Shown here: piece by piece, positions 42,201 to 56,466 of the stretch
Position numbering within the stretch: the first letter of the stretch is position 1
Layout: each line of letters opens with the position of its first letter
NCBI GenBank assembly: GCA_943788675.1
Contig: CALSRE010000001.1
Span: forward strand, 237,400-301,399
Origin: an uncultured bacterium
Lineage (GTDB): Bacteria; Fidelibacterota; Marinisomatia; Marinisomatales; Marinisomataceae
DNA length: 64,000 nucleotides
Reading direction: 5' to 3'
The notes under the pieces: generated by a model
The model's input: the letters and a program-made list of their open reading frames with translations, nothing else
What the model was told of the DNA's origin: nothing
Database searches by the model: none
Program-made: the position numbers and the translations under genes

Positions 42201-42634
42201 TGGCTTTCTTTAATCTTGATTGTTTAGGCGGACAAGCCGAAGCAATTATTTTTCACGATGCGTTTGATAAGTATAAAGAAATAATTAGAGATAATAACAT
42301 CGTATTTCTTGTTGGGCATACATCTTCCCAAAATGATTTTGCAGATTTAAAATTAATTGTTGATGAGGTTGTTCCTATCAACCATGCAAAAAGGGTCTTA
42401 AAATTAAATGAGGTGAATATTAGATTGCCAAAAAACTCATCAAAAGATTTAATGAACGACATTGTTGAGCTTGCAAAGAGCAACAAAGGAGATCATTTAT
42501 TTGTTGTTCACATCCCATCTGAAAATAATAGTGAAAGAAAAATTGTATCAAAGAAAATGAAAGTTTCAAACAATAACCAGTTCCTTATTTTATTAAGAGA
42601 TTTATTAGGGGATTCAAACGTTTGGATTGATTAA
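39212..42634 (+). CDS. dnaE: DNA polymerase III subunit alpha
   Basis: PHP [62 protein letters not shown]. Confidence 0.97.
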   Translation: [1140 protein letters not shown]

Positions 42635-42642
42635 ATTAAAGC

Positions 42643-43053
42643 ATGAAAATAAATCCACCCATTAGAATACTTATGGCAAAACCTGGATTAGATGGACATG
42701 ATCGCGGAATAAAGGTTTTAGCAGCTGCCTATAGAGACGCAGGAATGGATGTAATATATCTCGGTCTACGTCAAACGCCTGAAAGCGTAGTAAAGGTTGC
42801 AATCCAAGAAGGGGTAGACGTAATAGCCCTTTCTATCTTGTCAGGAGCACATATGACTATATTTACAAAAGTTATGGATCTGATAAATGAACACAAACTC
42901 AAAAATGTCCTTGTTACAGGAGGAGGAATTATTCCAAACGAAGATAGCAAAGAATTATCAAAAAAAGGAGTTGGGCAGCTTTTTGGTCCAGGTACCCCAG
43001 TTAAAGAATCTTTAGAGTATATTGAAAATTGGGTCAAAGAAAATAGAAGATGA
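42643..43053 (+). CDS. Stand-alone cobalamin-binding domain, methylmalonyl-CoA mutase small/C-terminal type
   Basis: IRILMAKPGLDGHDRGIKVLAAAYRDAGMDVIYLGLRQTPESVV (DxHxxG). Confidence 0.93.
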   Translation: MKINPPIRILMAKPGLDGHDRGIKVLAAAYRDAGMDVIYLGLRQTPESVVKVAIQEGVDVIALSILSGAHMTIFTKVMDLINEHKLKNVLVTGGGIIPNEDSKELSKKGVGQLFGPGTPVKESLEYIENWVKENRR

Positions 43054-43460
43054 TTGCAAATGTAAAGACAACTTTTTTAAAAGCAGAAAAAGCATTTAAA
43101 CAAGAAAAATACAGCGAAGCAAAAAAGCTTTTAAACAAGGTAATTGACCATGATAAAGATTTTTATACCGCCTATCTACTTTTATATGAACTGTATAATA
43201 TAAAAAATTCACCACAGAAAAATGTTATATATAAAGAGTTAAAGAGGCTTAATCTCGATTTAGATTTAAATCACAAGCCAATTAATATAAAGTCCAAAAA
43301 AAATAGAAAAAATCCAAAGCTAGCAACCTTATCATTCATAAAGCTTATGATAGCGCAAGGGAAAAAAATTCAGGCAAAAAAGAATTTAAAATTAATTGTT
43401 AAGCATTCTACTATTAATAAAAATGTTATCAAGGCCGAAGAAATGCTAAAAGATTTATAA
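43050..43460 (+). CDS. Small TPR-like hypothetical protein
   Basis: 136 aa; FLKAEKAFKQEKYSEAKKLLNKVIDHDKDFYTAYLLLYEL; ATGA overlap with the upstream gene. Confidence 0.65.
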   Translation: MIANVKTTFLKAEKAFKQEKYSEAKKLLNKVIDHDKDFYTAYLLLYELYNIKNSPQKNVIYKELKRLNLDLDLNHKPINIKSKKNRKNPKLATLSFIKLMIAQGKKIQAKKNLKLIVKHSTINKNVIKAEEMLKDL

Positions 43461-43469
43461 GGAGAATAT

Positions 43470-44557
43470 ATGAGTTTAGAATATTTTAAAAGAAGACAAG
43501 ATAAATTAAAAGCTAAGATAGCTAAAGAAAATATGGATGGTATGTTGGTAACCAATTTGATTCATATAAGATACTTATGTGGCTTTACTGGTTCTAGCGC
43601 TACCCTTCTAGTCATGCCAGAAGAATTAATTTTTATAACAGATGGTAGATATGTATTTCAATCTGAAAATGAAGTAAAGGGTGCAAGAATAATAATAGAT
43701 AGCATTTCACATTTTGAAGTAATTAGAAATGAAAAAATACTTAAAAATGGTTCAAAAATTGCTTTTGATGGTAACAATGTTACACATCAAAATTTTCAAA
43801 CCATCACACAAGTGTTGTCCGAGGTGAATCTTCATAGTATAACAGGAACTATAGAAGCAATGGCAATGGCAAAAGACGAGAAAGAGCTGGAAGCTATAAA
43901 AACAGCTGTAGAGATCACAGATAGAGCTTTTGCAGAAGTATTTCCGATGGTTAGAATAGGTGTTGAAGAAAAGGCTATTGCAAATAAGCTATCATTCTTA
44001 TATAGACAGTATGGAGATTCAGATTCCGATGCATTTGCAGCAATTGTAGGGACTGGCCTAAATTCGGCTAAGCCTCATCATAAACCAACAGATAGAAAAA
44101 TTGGTCCAGGAGAATTATTGGTAATAGATTCAGGAGCAAAGTTTGCAGGGTATCATGCAGATATGACACGATCATTTGCTACCAAAGGTTGTTCAGATGA
44201 ACAAAAATCTATATATAATATTGTTCTTGAAGCGCAAACCAAAAGCATCGAAGGTATTAAAGCGGGCGCATTGTGCAAGGATATAGATTCTATTGCTAGA
44301 GATCATATTACAAAATCAGGATATGGCAAATACTTTGATCATGGGCTTGGGCATTCCCTTGGTTTAGAAATCCATGAAAATCCAAGGTTTAGCAAGGTGA
44401 GCAAAGACACCTTAGAAGTAAACTATGTTATGACTGTTGAACCCGGTATATACGTTAAAGAAGTGGGCGGAGTTAGAATTGAAGATGATGTTATTGTAAA
44501 AGAAAGTGGCGCAGAAATACTCAATAAGACATCAAAAGAGTTGCAAATTATTTCATA

Positions 44558-44558
<1 letters not shown>
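43470..44558 (+). CDS. M24 family Xaa-Pro aminopeptidase
   Basis: LLVIDSGAKFAGYHADMTRSFA; DHGLGHSLGLEIHENP; VMTVEPGIYV; RIEDDVIV; RBS AAGGAG. Confidence 0.93.
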
Positions 44559-47499
<2,941 letters not shown>

Positions 47500-47544
47500 A
47501 ATTCTATTTTAAATGAATAAGTATTTATAAAATTAATATCTCAA

Positions 47545-48474
47545 ATGAAAAATAATCTTGCCATAAAAATAATTAATTTATTCAAGTCATATGAAAATGT
47601 TAAAGCAGTAAACGGCATAGATCTTGAAATTAAAAAGGGAGAATTTTATGGACTTCTAGGTCCAAATGGTGCTGGAAAATCTACAACGATAAATTCTATC
47701 ACTAGCTTAGTTAAGCCCTCCAATGGTTCAATAGAAATTTTTGGCAAAAATATTGAGGAAGATTTTAGATTTGCCAGATCAAAGGTTGGTATTGCTCATC
47801 AAGAGGTGAGTCAAGATTGGTTTTTCCCAATTGAGCAGTTGCTTTACTTTCAAGCAGGATTTTACGGCATACCTAGAAACGATTCAAAAGAAAGAATAGA
47901 ATACCTTCTTAATAAATTGGGTTTATTTAAACATAGATCCAAAAAAATGAGAGAACTATCAGGCGGTATGAAAAGAAGATTACAAATTGCAAAAGCTTTA
48001 GTTCATGATCCTGATATTATTATTTTAGATGAACCTACTGCGGGTGTTGATGTCGAGCTGAGACACGATTTGTGGTCATATCTGCAAGAGCTACATAGTG
48101 AAGGGAAAACAATTTTATTAACTACACATTATATAGACGAAGCAGAGTTGTTATGTGAAAAAGTTGGAATTATTGACAAAGGAAAATTGATTGTTGAAGA
48201 TTCAGTAGATAATCTAAAAAAGATGGTAAAAAACTCCTCTATTGAAATTCAGTTAAAAGATATATTGGAGAGAAAACCTCAATTCTTGAATGATTATGAG
48301 CACAATATTGATGATAAAAAAATTCACATTATCACAGATAAGCCAAATATGGAATTGCCATCAATCATTTTGAAGTTTTCTGAAAAAGCTATCAAAATTG
48401 AAGATATTCATATTCCCCAAACGTCTTTAGAAGATGTTTTTTTAGATTTAACAGGGAGAAAAATAAATGATTAA
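47545..48474 (+). CDS. ABC-2 type transporter ATP-binding protein (YadG-like)
   Basis: Walker A GPNGAGKST; LSGGMKRRLQIAKALVHDPDIIILDEPTAGVD. Confidence 0.93.
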   Translation: MKNNLAIKIINLFKSYENVKAVNGIDLEIKKGEFYGLLGPNGAGKSTTINSITSLVKPSNGSIEIFGKNIEEDFRFARSKVGIAHQEVSQDWFFPIEQLLYFQAGFYGIPRNDSKERIEYLLNKLGLFKHRSKKMRELSGGMKRRLQIAKALVHDPDIIILDEPTAGVDVELRHDLWSYLQELHSEGKTILLTTHYIDEAELLCEKVGIIDKGKLIVEDSVDNLKKMVKNSSIEIQLKDILERKPQFLNDYEHNIDDKKIHIITDKPNMELPSIILKFSEKAIKIEDIHIPQTSLEDVFLDLTGRKIND

Positions 48475-49231
48475 GAATTGGGTAGGATTTTATACACTGT
48501 CTTCAAGAGAAATTATGCGTTTTTTCTCAGTGTGGAGACAGACAATTATTCCAGGTATTGTTACAACTCTTTTATATATCTTTGTGTTTGGAGTGGCGCT
48601 AGAAAATAGAATTACTGAGATTGGCGGCGTATCATATAAAATTTATATTCTACCGGGCCTTCTTATGATGAATGTGATAACTAATGCTACTGCAAATTCT
48701 GCATCATCAATGCTGCAAATGAAATTACTACAAACCCTTCCAGAGCTTTTAATTACCCCGTTATCAAGCTTAGAATTATCTTTATCATTTATTATTGGTG
48801 GAACAATAAGGGGTTTTGTTAATGGAGTATTAATTCTCTTAATTTGTTGGCTTGCAGGTATGCCAATTTTAAATCTTCCGCTTACATTGTTATTTATATT
48901 TTTAGTTGCGTGGTCTTTTTCCAGTTTGGGTCTATTTGTAGGACAGTTATCTGATTCCTGGGATCAACTCGCCTTAATCCAAAATTTTGTTATCACCCCA
49001 TTTAGTTTCTTAGGTGGAATATTTTATTCAATAAAAATGCTACCTGCTTGGGCAATGACTTTAAGCCAAGTAAACCCAATCTATTATGCAATAAGCGCTC
49101 TGAGAGAGGCAACATTAGGAGTTTCTGATGCACCTTTTTTAACATCATCAATTTTTCTAATTATGTTTACAGTTGCTACAACTGTAATGGCAGTACAATT
49201 AATGGCTACAGGGAAAAAAATTAGGTTTTAA
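48467..49231 (+). CDS. ABC-2 type transporter permease (YadH-like)
   Basis: 254 aa, about 6 TM; overlaps the ATPase gene by 8 nt; ITPFSFLGGIFYSIKMLPAW. Confidence 0.9.
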   Translation: MIKNWVGFYTLSSREIMRFFSVWRQTIIPGIVTTLLYIFVFGVALENRITEIGGVSYKIYILPGLLMMNVITNATANSASSMLQMKLLQTLPELLITPLSSLELSLSFIIGGTIRGFVNGVLILLICWLAGMPILNLPLTLLFIFLVAWSFSSLGLFVGQLSDSWDQLALIQNFVITPFSFLGGIFYSIKMLPAWAMTLSQVNPIYYAISALREATLGVSDAPFLTSSIFLIMFTVATTVMAVQLMATGKKIRF

Positions 49232-49259
49232 TTTCTATTTTATTGATTTAAAATAAGCC

Positions 49260-50360
49260 ATGCAAAATTTAAAAAAGGCTATCCTTTATTTAGAGGATGG
49301 CCTTTTTTTTATTGGAAAAAGTCTTGGCAGTCTAGGCGAAACATCAGGAGAGGTGTGTTTCAATACTGGTATGACAGGATACCAGGAAATTCTTACTGAC
49401 CCTTCATATGCAAAGCAAATGATTGTCATGAGCAGTCCACACATCGGAAATTATGGAACAAATAACAAAGATGTTGAATCTGAAAAAATATTTTCTTCAG
49501 GATTTATAATTAAAAGCGAATCACTAGCACCTTCAAACTGGAGGTCTAAAAGTTCATTAAATGATTTTTTATCAATAAATGGGATTGTTGGAATTCAGGA
49601 TATCGATACTAGAGCACTTACAATTCATATAAGAAAAAACGGTGCTATGAGAGGAATAATTTCAACCAAAGATTTTTCAGTAGATAGTCTCAAGAAAAAA
49701 GTAAGCGATATACCTAGCATGGAAGGGCGAGACCTTGCAATTGAAGTAACTAGAAAAGAAAAAAAAGTTTTGTGTAATGTAGAAAATCCTTTATTCAAGG
49801 TGGCAGCAATAGATTTTGGCATGAAGAATAATATATATGACATTTTGTTATCAAAAGGAGCAGAAGTAGAAATTTTTCCTGCTAATTCAGGATATCAAGA
49901 AATATTGTCTTCAAATCCTGATGGTATTTTCTTATCTAATGGACCAGGAGATCCTGCTGCAGTATCATATGGTATCAAAACAGTAAAAAAACTTTTAGGT
50001 AAAAAACCAATCTTTGGAATTTGTTTAGGTCATCAAATTCTTGCACTAGCACTAGGTGCAACTACATTTAAAATGAAATTTGGTCATAGAGGAATTAATC
50101 AACCTGTCAAAAATTTAATTACTAATAATATTGAGATAACTTCACAAAATCATGGGTTTGCAGTTGATAAAGATTCCCTTCCAAATAATGTTGAAGTAAC
50201 ACATAAACATCTAAATGACAACACTGTTGCCGGTATAAGATGTAATGAAATATCTGCATATTCTGTTCAATACCATCCTGAGGCGAGCCCCGGCCCACAT
50301 GATTCAAGGTATGTATTTAAAGAATTTTTTAATATGATGGAGCAAAATGCCAAAGCGTAA
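49260..50360 (+). CDS. carA: Carbamoyl-phosphate synthase small subunit
   Basis: [60 protein letters not shown]. Confidence 0.97.
   Translation: MQNLKKAILYLEDGLFFIGKSLGSLGETSGEVCFNTGMTGYQEILTDPSYAKQMIVMSSPHIGNYGTNNKDVESEKIFSSGFIIKSESLAPSNWRSKSSLNDFLSINGIVGIQDIDTRALTIHIRKNGAMRGIISTKDFSVDSLKKKVSDIPSMEGRDLAIEVTRKEKKVLCNVENPLFKVAAIDFGMKNNIYDILLSKGAEVEIFPANSGYQEILSSNPDGIFLSNGPGDPAAVSYGIKTVKKLLGKKPIFGICLGHQILALALGATTFKMKFGHRGINQPVKNLITNNIEITSQNHGFAVDKDSLPNNVEVTHKHLNDNTVAGIRCNEISAYSVQYHPEASPGPHDSRYVFKEFFNMMEQNAKA
49271..49310 (+). terminator. Intrinsic-terminator-like hairpin inside the carA coding start
   Basis: AAAAAA-GGCTATCCT-ttatttag-AGGATGGCC-TTTTTTTT; 9-bp stem with one G.U pair, extendable by A/T pairs. 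Confidence 0.75.
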
Positions 50361-53300
50361 TGACATAGATACTATTTTAGTGATAGGTGCAGGACCTATT
50401 GTCATAGGACAAGGATGTGAGTTTGATTATTCAGGTACACAAGCAATAAAAGCTTTAAAAGAAGAAGGCTATAGGGTGGTTTTAATTAATTCTAACCCAG
50501 CTACCATAATGACAGACCCTCAATTTTCTGATAAAACATATATAGAGCCCATATCAGTAGCATATATTGAAGAAATTATTAAAAAAGAAAAACCTGACGC
50601 AATCTTGCCAACAGTTGGCGGACAAACAGCTCTAAATGTAGCCATGAAACTTGACGAAGAAGGTATTTTAAAAAAATATAATGTTGAATTGATTGGCGCA
50701 AATAGAAAGGCGATTGAAACAGCAGAAAGCAGAGAAATGTTTAAAGATGCAATGCTAGAAATAGGACTAGATTTACCTTATGGATATACCATTAATTCTC
50801 TAGAGGAGGCTAGAAAATTATTAGATAATATTTCTCTCCCAACAATTATTAGGCCATCTTTTACATTGGGCGGATCTGGTGGTTCAGTTGCTTACAATGA
50901 AAAAGAGTTCGAAAATTCAGTTAATAAAGGATTAAAAGAAAGTCCAACTGGGCAAGTGTTGGTGGAAGAATACTTAAATGGTTGGAAAGAATATGAATTA
51001 GAGCTTATAAGAGACTTAAATGATAATGTGATTATAATTTGTTCTATAGAAAATATTGATCCAATGGGTATACATACCGGAGATTCAATTACAATAGCAC
51101 CTGCAATGACATTAAGTGATAAGGAGTTTCAAATAATGAGGAATGCAGCAATTAAATGTATACGTAAAATTGGTGTAGACACAGGAGGTTCTAATGTTCA
51201 ATTTGCAGTAAATCCTCAAGACGGAAGAATGGTTATTATTGAAATGAATCCAAGGGTAAGTAGATCATCGGCGCTAGCTTCAAAAGCTACAGGATTTCCA
51301 ATAGCAAAAATTGCAGCAAAGTTAGCAATAGGATATTCATTAGATGAATTAAAAAACGATATTACAAATAAAACATTAGCTGCATTTGAACCTACCATTG
51401 ACTACGTAGTGACAAAACTGCCTAGATTTGACTTTGAAAAATTTTCTTCTGCTTCAGGTAAACTTGGAGTACAAATGCAATCAGTAGGAGAAGTAATGTC
51501 CATAGGAAGAACATTTAGAGAGTCTTTCCAAAAAGCGTTCCGTTCCATTGAATTAAATTTACCAGGATTTGAAACAAAAGATCCAAGAGGCGAAGATCAA
51601 GAAATTAAGCGATATAGGGAGCTTGATATAAAATCTTTAAATGATGGTAGCGCATTTAGAATATTAAAAGTAAAAGAAGCTATAAAAGAAGAGTATTCCA
51701 TTGATGAAATACACAAAAACACTGGGATTGATCCATGGTTTTTAAGAGAAATTGCTGAAATAGTAAATATAGAGAAAAATTTTTCTTCCATGAATAACTT
51801 GCAATATTTAAAAAAGAACGGCTTCTCTGATTTACAGATAGCGCGATTAAACAATACTTCTGAAAGCAAGGTTCGAGAAGCCAGAAAAGAAGAAAACTTG
51901 CACCCTGTTTATAAAGTCGTAGATACGTGCGCTGGTGAGTTTGCAGCAGAAACCCCATATTCATATTCTACATATGAATCAGAAAATGACTTAGAGCCTT
52001 TATCAGGAAAAAAAATTATGATATTAGGTGGAGGGCCAAATAGAATTGGGCAAGGGATTGAATTTGACTATTGTTGTGTGCAGGCTGTATTCGGTTTAAG
52101 AGATGCAGGCTATAAATCGATAATGGTAAATTGTAACCCAGAAACAGTATCAACCGATTTTGATTTAGCAGATAGACTGTATTTTGAGCCTATTACTTTT
52201 GAAGATATAATGAACATAATTGATTTTGAAAAACCTGATGGAGTTTTAGTACAATTTGGCGGTCAAACCCCATTAAAAATAGCAAATCAATTAACTGAAG
52301 CGGGCGTAAAGGTGTTTGGCACATCTGCAAACAGCATTAATCTTGCTGAAAACAGGGAAGAATTTGCAAAGATAATTAAAAAATTAAATGTTTTAACACC
52401 ACAGTATTGTATTGCCAAAAACTATGAAGATATTTACAGCTATGCTGAATCAGCACACTTTCCAGTTCTTGTTAGACCAAGCTTCGTTTTAGGAGGAAGA
52501 GCTATGCAAATAGTTTACTCAAAAGAGCAGCTTGTAGATTATGTATTTCGTTCAGCTGAAGCAACAAACGACCACCCAATTTTAATAGATCAATTTATAG
52601 AAAATGCATTTGAGTTTGATGTAGATGCGCTTTCAGATGGTGACAATGTTTTTGTTGCTGGCATTATGCAACATATTGAAGAAGCTGGTGTTCATTCCGG
52701 CGACTCATCGTGCGTGATTCCACCCTATGAAATGTCAGATTCAGTTAAAAAAGATATTGAAAATATAACTACAAAATTAGCTCTAGAATTAAATGTAATT
52801 GGACTTATTAATCTCCAGTTTGCAGTTAAAGATCAAAAAGTCTATGTCTTAGAAGTAAACCCTAGATCAAGCAGGACCGTGCCCTTTGTAAGTAAGTACA
52901 GCAACATTCCTTTAGCAAGCATAGCCGCTCAAATATCTGTTGGAAAGAAAATTACAGATTTCAATCTCCAAAAAAATAATTTTGAACATATAGCGGTGAA
53001 GAAAGCTGTTTTACCATTCAAAAAATTTAAAAATGAAAAAGTATTCTTGGGGCCTGAAATGAAATCTACAGGAGAAGTGATGGGAATTGATTCGAATATA
53101 GGAAGTGCATTTTTGAAAGCGATGAGGTCTGATGGATACACGGTACCAAAAACAGGAACAGCTTTTTTATCTGTCAGCGATTCTGATAAACCAAGATTAC
53201 TTTCTATAGCTAGCAAACTTATAAAATTGGGATTTAATCTTATTGCAACTAAAGGCACATATGCTTATTTAAATAGCAATAACATTGAATGCAATGAGAT

Positions 53301-53541
53301 TTATAAGGTTGGAGAAGGAAGACCGAATGTAGTTGATGAAATATTAAATGATAATATTCAGATTGTTATTAATTCTCCGGAAGGACCACAATCTAGATCT
53401 GATGAAGAGGCAATAGGCAGAACATCGGTCATGAAAAATGTTTTAACTATTACTACTATACCAGGCGCTAAGGCAGCTATAGATTCCATGAAGCACTTGA
53501 ACGAAGTGAACGTAAAGGCTCTTCAAGAATATTTTGAATAG
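50347..53541 (+). CDS. carB: Carbamoyl-phosphate synthase large subunit
   Basis: 1064 aa; [28 protein letters not shown]; two ATP-grasp halves ([23 protein letters not shown]). Confidence 0.97.
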   Translation: MPKRNDIDTILVIGAGPIVIGQGCEFDYSGTQAIKALKEEGYRVVLINSNPATIMTDPQFSDKTYIEPISVAYIEEIIKKEKPDAILPTVGGQTALNVAMKLDEEGILKKYNVELIGANRKAIETAESREMFKDAMLEIGLDLPYGYTINSLEEARKLLDNISLPTIIRPSFTLGGSGGSVAYNEKEFENSVNKGLKESPTGQVLVEEYLNGWKEYELELIRDLNDNVIIICSIENIDPMGIHTGDSITIAPAMTLSDKEFQIMRNAAIKCIRKIGVDTGGSNVQFAVNPQDGRMVIIEMNPRVSRSSALASKATGFPIAKIAAKLAIGYSLDELKNDITNKTLAAFEPTIDYVVTKLPRFDFEKFSSASGKLGVQMQSVGEVMSIGRTFRESFQKAFRSIELNLPGFETKDPRGEDQEIKRYRELDIKSLNDGSAFRILKVKEAIKEEYSIDEIHKNTGIDPWFLREIAEIVNIEKNFSSMNNLQYLKKNGFSDLQIARLNNTSESKVREARKEENLHPVYKVVDTCAGEFAAETPYSYSTYESENDLEPLSGKKIMILGGGPNRIGQGIEFDYCCVQAVFGLRDAGYKSIMVNCNPETVSTDFDLADRLYFEPITFEDIMNIIDFEKPDGVLVQFGGQTPLKIANQLTEAGVKVFGTSANSINLAENREEFAKIIKKLNVLTPQYCIAKNYEDIYSYAESAHFPVLVRPSFVLGGRAMQIVYSKEQLVDYVFRSAEATNDHPILIDQFIENAFEFDVDALSDGDNVFVAGIMQHIEEAGVHSGDSSCVIPPYEMSDSVKKDIENITTKLALELNVIGLINLQFAVKDQKVYVLEVNPRSSRTVPFVSKYSNIPLASIAAQISVGKKITDFNLQKNNFEHIAVKKAVLPFKKFKNEKVFLGPEMKSTGEVMGIDSNIGSAFLKAMRSDGYTVPKTGTAFLSVSDSDKPRLLSIASKLIKLGFNLIATKGTYAYLNSNNIECNEIYKVGEGRPNVVDEILNDNIQIVINSPEGPQSRSDEEAIGRTSVMKNVLTITTIPGAKAAIDSMKHLNEVNVKALQEYFE

Positions 53542-53552
53542 TATATAATCGT

Positions 53553-56369
53553 TTATTTATAACTATCTATATCTGGACAGACGCAGAAAAAATTTCTGTC
53601 TCCAAAAGCATTATCAATTCGAGATACATAAGGCCAAAATTTATTTTCTTTATTCCATTGCGTAGGAAAGACTGCATGTTCTTTTGAATACGGATGATTC
53701 CAGTCACCACAAATATCATGTACAGTGTGTGGAGCATTAACTAATACATTATCGTCTTTAGGCATTTTGCCAGATTCTATTTCAACAATCTCATTTTTTA
53801 TAGCAATCATAGCATTACAAAATTTATCCAACTCAGATTTTGATTCACTCTCTGTTGGTTCAATCATAAGCGTTCCCGGAATTGGCCATGACATTGTTGG
53901 GGCATGAAACCCATAATCTATTAATCTTTTTGCAATATCTTCATTTGTTATGTTTGCACTATTTTTAAATTCTCTACAATCCACGATAAACTCGTGTGCA
54001 TTTAATCCGCTATGTCCTTTATAGAGAATAGAATAATCATTCTCTAATCTTTTTGCCATGTAATTGGCGCTTAAAATTGCAACTTGCGATGCTTTCAATA
54101 AGCCTTTTGAAGCCATTAACTTCATATAGATATATGAAATTAATAAGATGCTTGCGCTACCAAACGGAGATGAAGAAACTGAATAGGTAAATGTGTCATC
54201 AGTAAGTTTGTGTTTCGGTAAGTGAGGTTTAAGTTTCTCATTAACACATATTGGCCCCATCCCAGGTCCTCCGCCTCCATGCGGAATGCAAAATGTTTTA
54301 TGAAGATTGATGTGCATGACATCTGCTCCAAATTTACCTGGCTTACATACTCCAACCATTGCATTTAAATTTGCACCATCCATATAAACAAGGCCGCCAT
54401 TTTGATGTATTAAATCACAAATCTCATCAATGTTGTGTTCAAATACTCCATGAGTAGATGGATACGTAACCATCAAGGATGACAATTTATCTCCTGCCTC
54501 TGACACTTTATTTTTTAAATCTGTAAAATCAATATTACCATTTTCGTCACATTTAACAATGACCACTTTTAAGCCAGCCATGATTGCACTAGCAGGATTT
54601 GTTCCGTGAGCAGATTCGGGTATTAAACAAATATTTCTTTGTGAATTATTAGCTTTATGATATTCTCTAATACTTAATAATCCAGCATATTCACCTTGAG
54701 CTCCAGAGTTGGGTTGAAATGACACAGCATCAAAACCTGTAACTTTATAAAGCATTTCTTCAAGCTCATTTATAATCTTTGTATATCCTTTAGCTTGATA
54801 TAAAGGAGCAAAAGGGTGAATTGAATTGAATTCAGGCCAACTAATCGGAATCATCTCAACAGTTGCATTAAGTTTCATTGTGCAGGATCCTAAAGGTATC
54901 ATGCTATAATTAAGCGACAAGTCTCTTTTTTCAAGCTTATTAATATATCTAAGCATCTCTGTTTCTGAATTAATACTATGAAAAATAGGATGAGATAAAA
55001 GACCGTCTTTGCGGTTAGGTTTAAATATATCATCTTTATAATCAGCAGTTAACTCATTTTCAAATAAGGCAGCAATCTCATCAATTTCTTTGTGGCTTGT
55101 TTTTTCATCTAAAGAAATCCCAACGAGGCCATTTTCATGGTACATTAAATTAAAGTTGTGCTTGATAGCCCTTGCTTTTAAATCTTCAATTTCCATATTT
55201 GATAGTTTTACAACTATTGTATCAAAAAATGAATGACTGTCAGTTATAATTTCATGTCCATGCTCGCCAATTTTTTTAGCCAAATCTTTGGTATAATTAT
55301 GTATTCTTAGAGCAATATTTTTTAATCCAGTTGGTCCATGAAATAGCGCATACATTCCTGAGATAATTGCTAATAAAACTTGAGCAGTGCAAATGTTTGA
55401 TGTTGCTTTTTCTCGACGAATATGTTGTTCTCGAGTTTGAAGAGTTAATCTATATGCTTGATTTCCTCTTCTATCCTGTGATACACCAACAATTCTACCA
55501 GGGATATCTCTTTTAAATTCCTCGCTAGTTGACATGAATGCAGCATGAGGTCCTCCATAGCCAAGCGGAACTCCAAAACGTTGACTGTTTCCGACAGCAA
55601 TATCGGCGCCTAAATTTCCTGGAGATTCAAAAAGCTGTAAACACATTAGATCGCTTGCAAATATCACTTTACAATTTTCTTCATGTGCATGGCTTGTGAG
55701 TTTTTTATAATCCTCTTTAGGGGCAATATTTCCAAATTTATTAGGGTACTGTACTATACATCCAAAAGCATTAGTGAAATCAAAATTTTCAAATGATGTT
55801 ACGATTATTTCAATATCTAAAGGCTCAGCTCTTGAAATAATTACATCAATAGTTTGATTAAAACAATTTTCATCAACTAAAAATTGATTAGAATCTGATT
55901 TATTTTTTCTGTAAAGCATTAACATTGCTTCGCTTGCTGCAGTCCCTTCATCAAGGAGGGACGCATTTGCAATCGGAAGACTAGTGACTTCAGTTATCAT
56001 TGTTTGATAGTTCAATAAAGCTTCTAATCTGCCTTGAGAGATTTCTGGCTGATAAGGTGTATATTGAGTATACCAACCTGGATTCTCTAATATATTTCTT
56101 AAGATAACGTTAGGAGTAATGGTGTCATAGTACCCCTGGCCAATTAATGAACGAAAAATAGAATTTCCCGCCCCTTTGTTTTTAACATACTGAAGGATAT
56201 CATTTTCTGAAAATTCGCGATTTCCAATAGCAGAATCGTCAATGTCTAAAATATTTTTAGGAACAATTTTTTCTAATAGATTGTTGAGAGAGCTACAACC
56301 TAAAACTTGCAGCATTTCATCAATTTCTTTTTGAGACGGACCTATATGTTTTTTATGAAATTCAGACAT
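53553..56369 (-). CDS. gcvP: Glycine dehydrogenase (decarboxylating), single-chain P protein
   Basis: 938 aa; FHKKHIGPSQKEIDEML; NLHKTFCIPHGGGGPGMGPI PLP site. Confidence 0.97.
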   Translation of the reverse strand: MSEFHKKHIGPSQKEIDEMLQVLGCSSLNNLLEKIVPKNILDIDDSAIGNREFSENDILQYVKNKGAGNSIFRSLIGQGYYDTITPNVILRNILENPGWYTQYTPYQPEISQGRLEALLNYQTMITEVTSLPIANASLLDEGTAASEAMLMLYRKNKSDSNQFLVDENCFNQTIDVIISRAEPLDIEIIVTSFENFDFTNAFGCIVQYPNKFGNIAPKEDYKKLTSHAHEENCKVIFASDLMCLQLFESPGNLGADIAVGNSQRFGVPLGYGGPHAAFMSTSEEFKRDIPGRIVGVSQDRRGNQAYRLTLQTREQHIRREKATSNICTAQVLLAIISGMYALFHGPTGLKNIALRIHNYTKDLAKKIGEHGHEIITDSHSFFDTIVVKLSNMEIEDLKARAIKHNFNLMYHENGLVGISLDEKTSHKEIDEIAALFENELTADYKDDIFKPNRKDGLLSHPIFHSINSETEMLRYINKLEKRDLSLNYSMIPLGSCTMKLNATVEMIPISWPEFNSIHPFAPLYQAKGYTKIINELEEMLYKVTGFDAVSFQPNSGAQGEYAGLLSIREYHKANNSQRNICLIPESAHGTNPASAIMAGLKVVIVKCDENGNIDFTDLKNKVSEAGDKLSSLMVTYPSTHGVFEHNIDEICDLIHQNGGLVYMDGANLNAMVGVCKPGKFGADVMHINLHKTFCIPHGGGGPGMGPICVNEKLKPHLPKHKLTDDTFTYSVSSSPFGSASILLISYIYMKLMASKGLLKASQVAILSANYMAKRLENDYSILYKGHSGLNAHEFIVDCREFKNSANITNEDIAKRLIDYGFHAPTMSWPIPGTLMIEPTESESKSELDKFCNAMIAIKNEIVEIESGKMPKDDNVLVNAPHTVHDICGDWNHPYSKEHAVFPTQWNKENKFWPYVSRIDNAFGDRNFFCVCPDIDSYK

Positions 56370-56394
56370 TGTTAAGATTAATTCTTAATAATAG

Positions 56395-56466
56395 TACCCC
56401 CGGAAGGACTCGAACCTACAACCAAGGGCTTAAAAGGCCCCTGCTCTACCATTGAGCTACGGAGGC
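56395..56466 (-). tRNA. tRNA-Lys(TTT)
   Basis: Reverse strand GCCTCCG-TA-GCTC-AATGGTA-GAGC-A-GGGGC-CTTTTAA-GCCCT-..-TTCGAGT-..-CGGGGGT-A; anticodon TTT; no encoded CCA. Confidence 0.92.
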
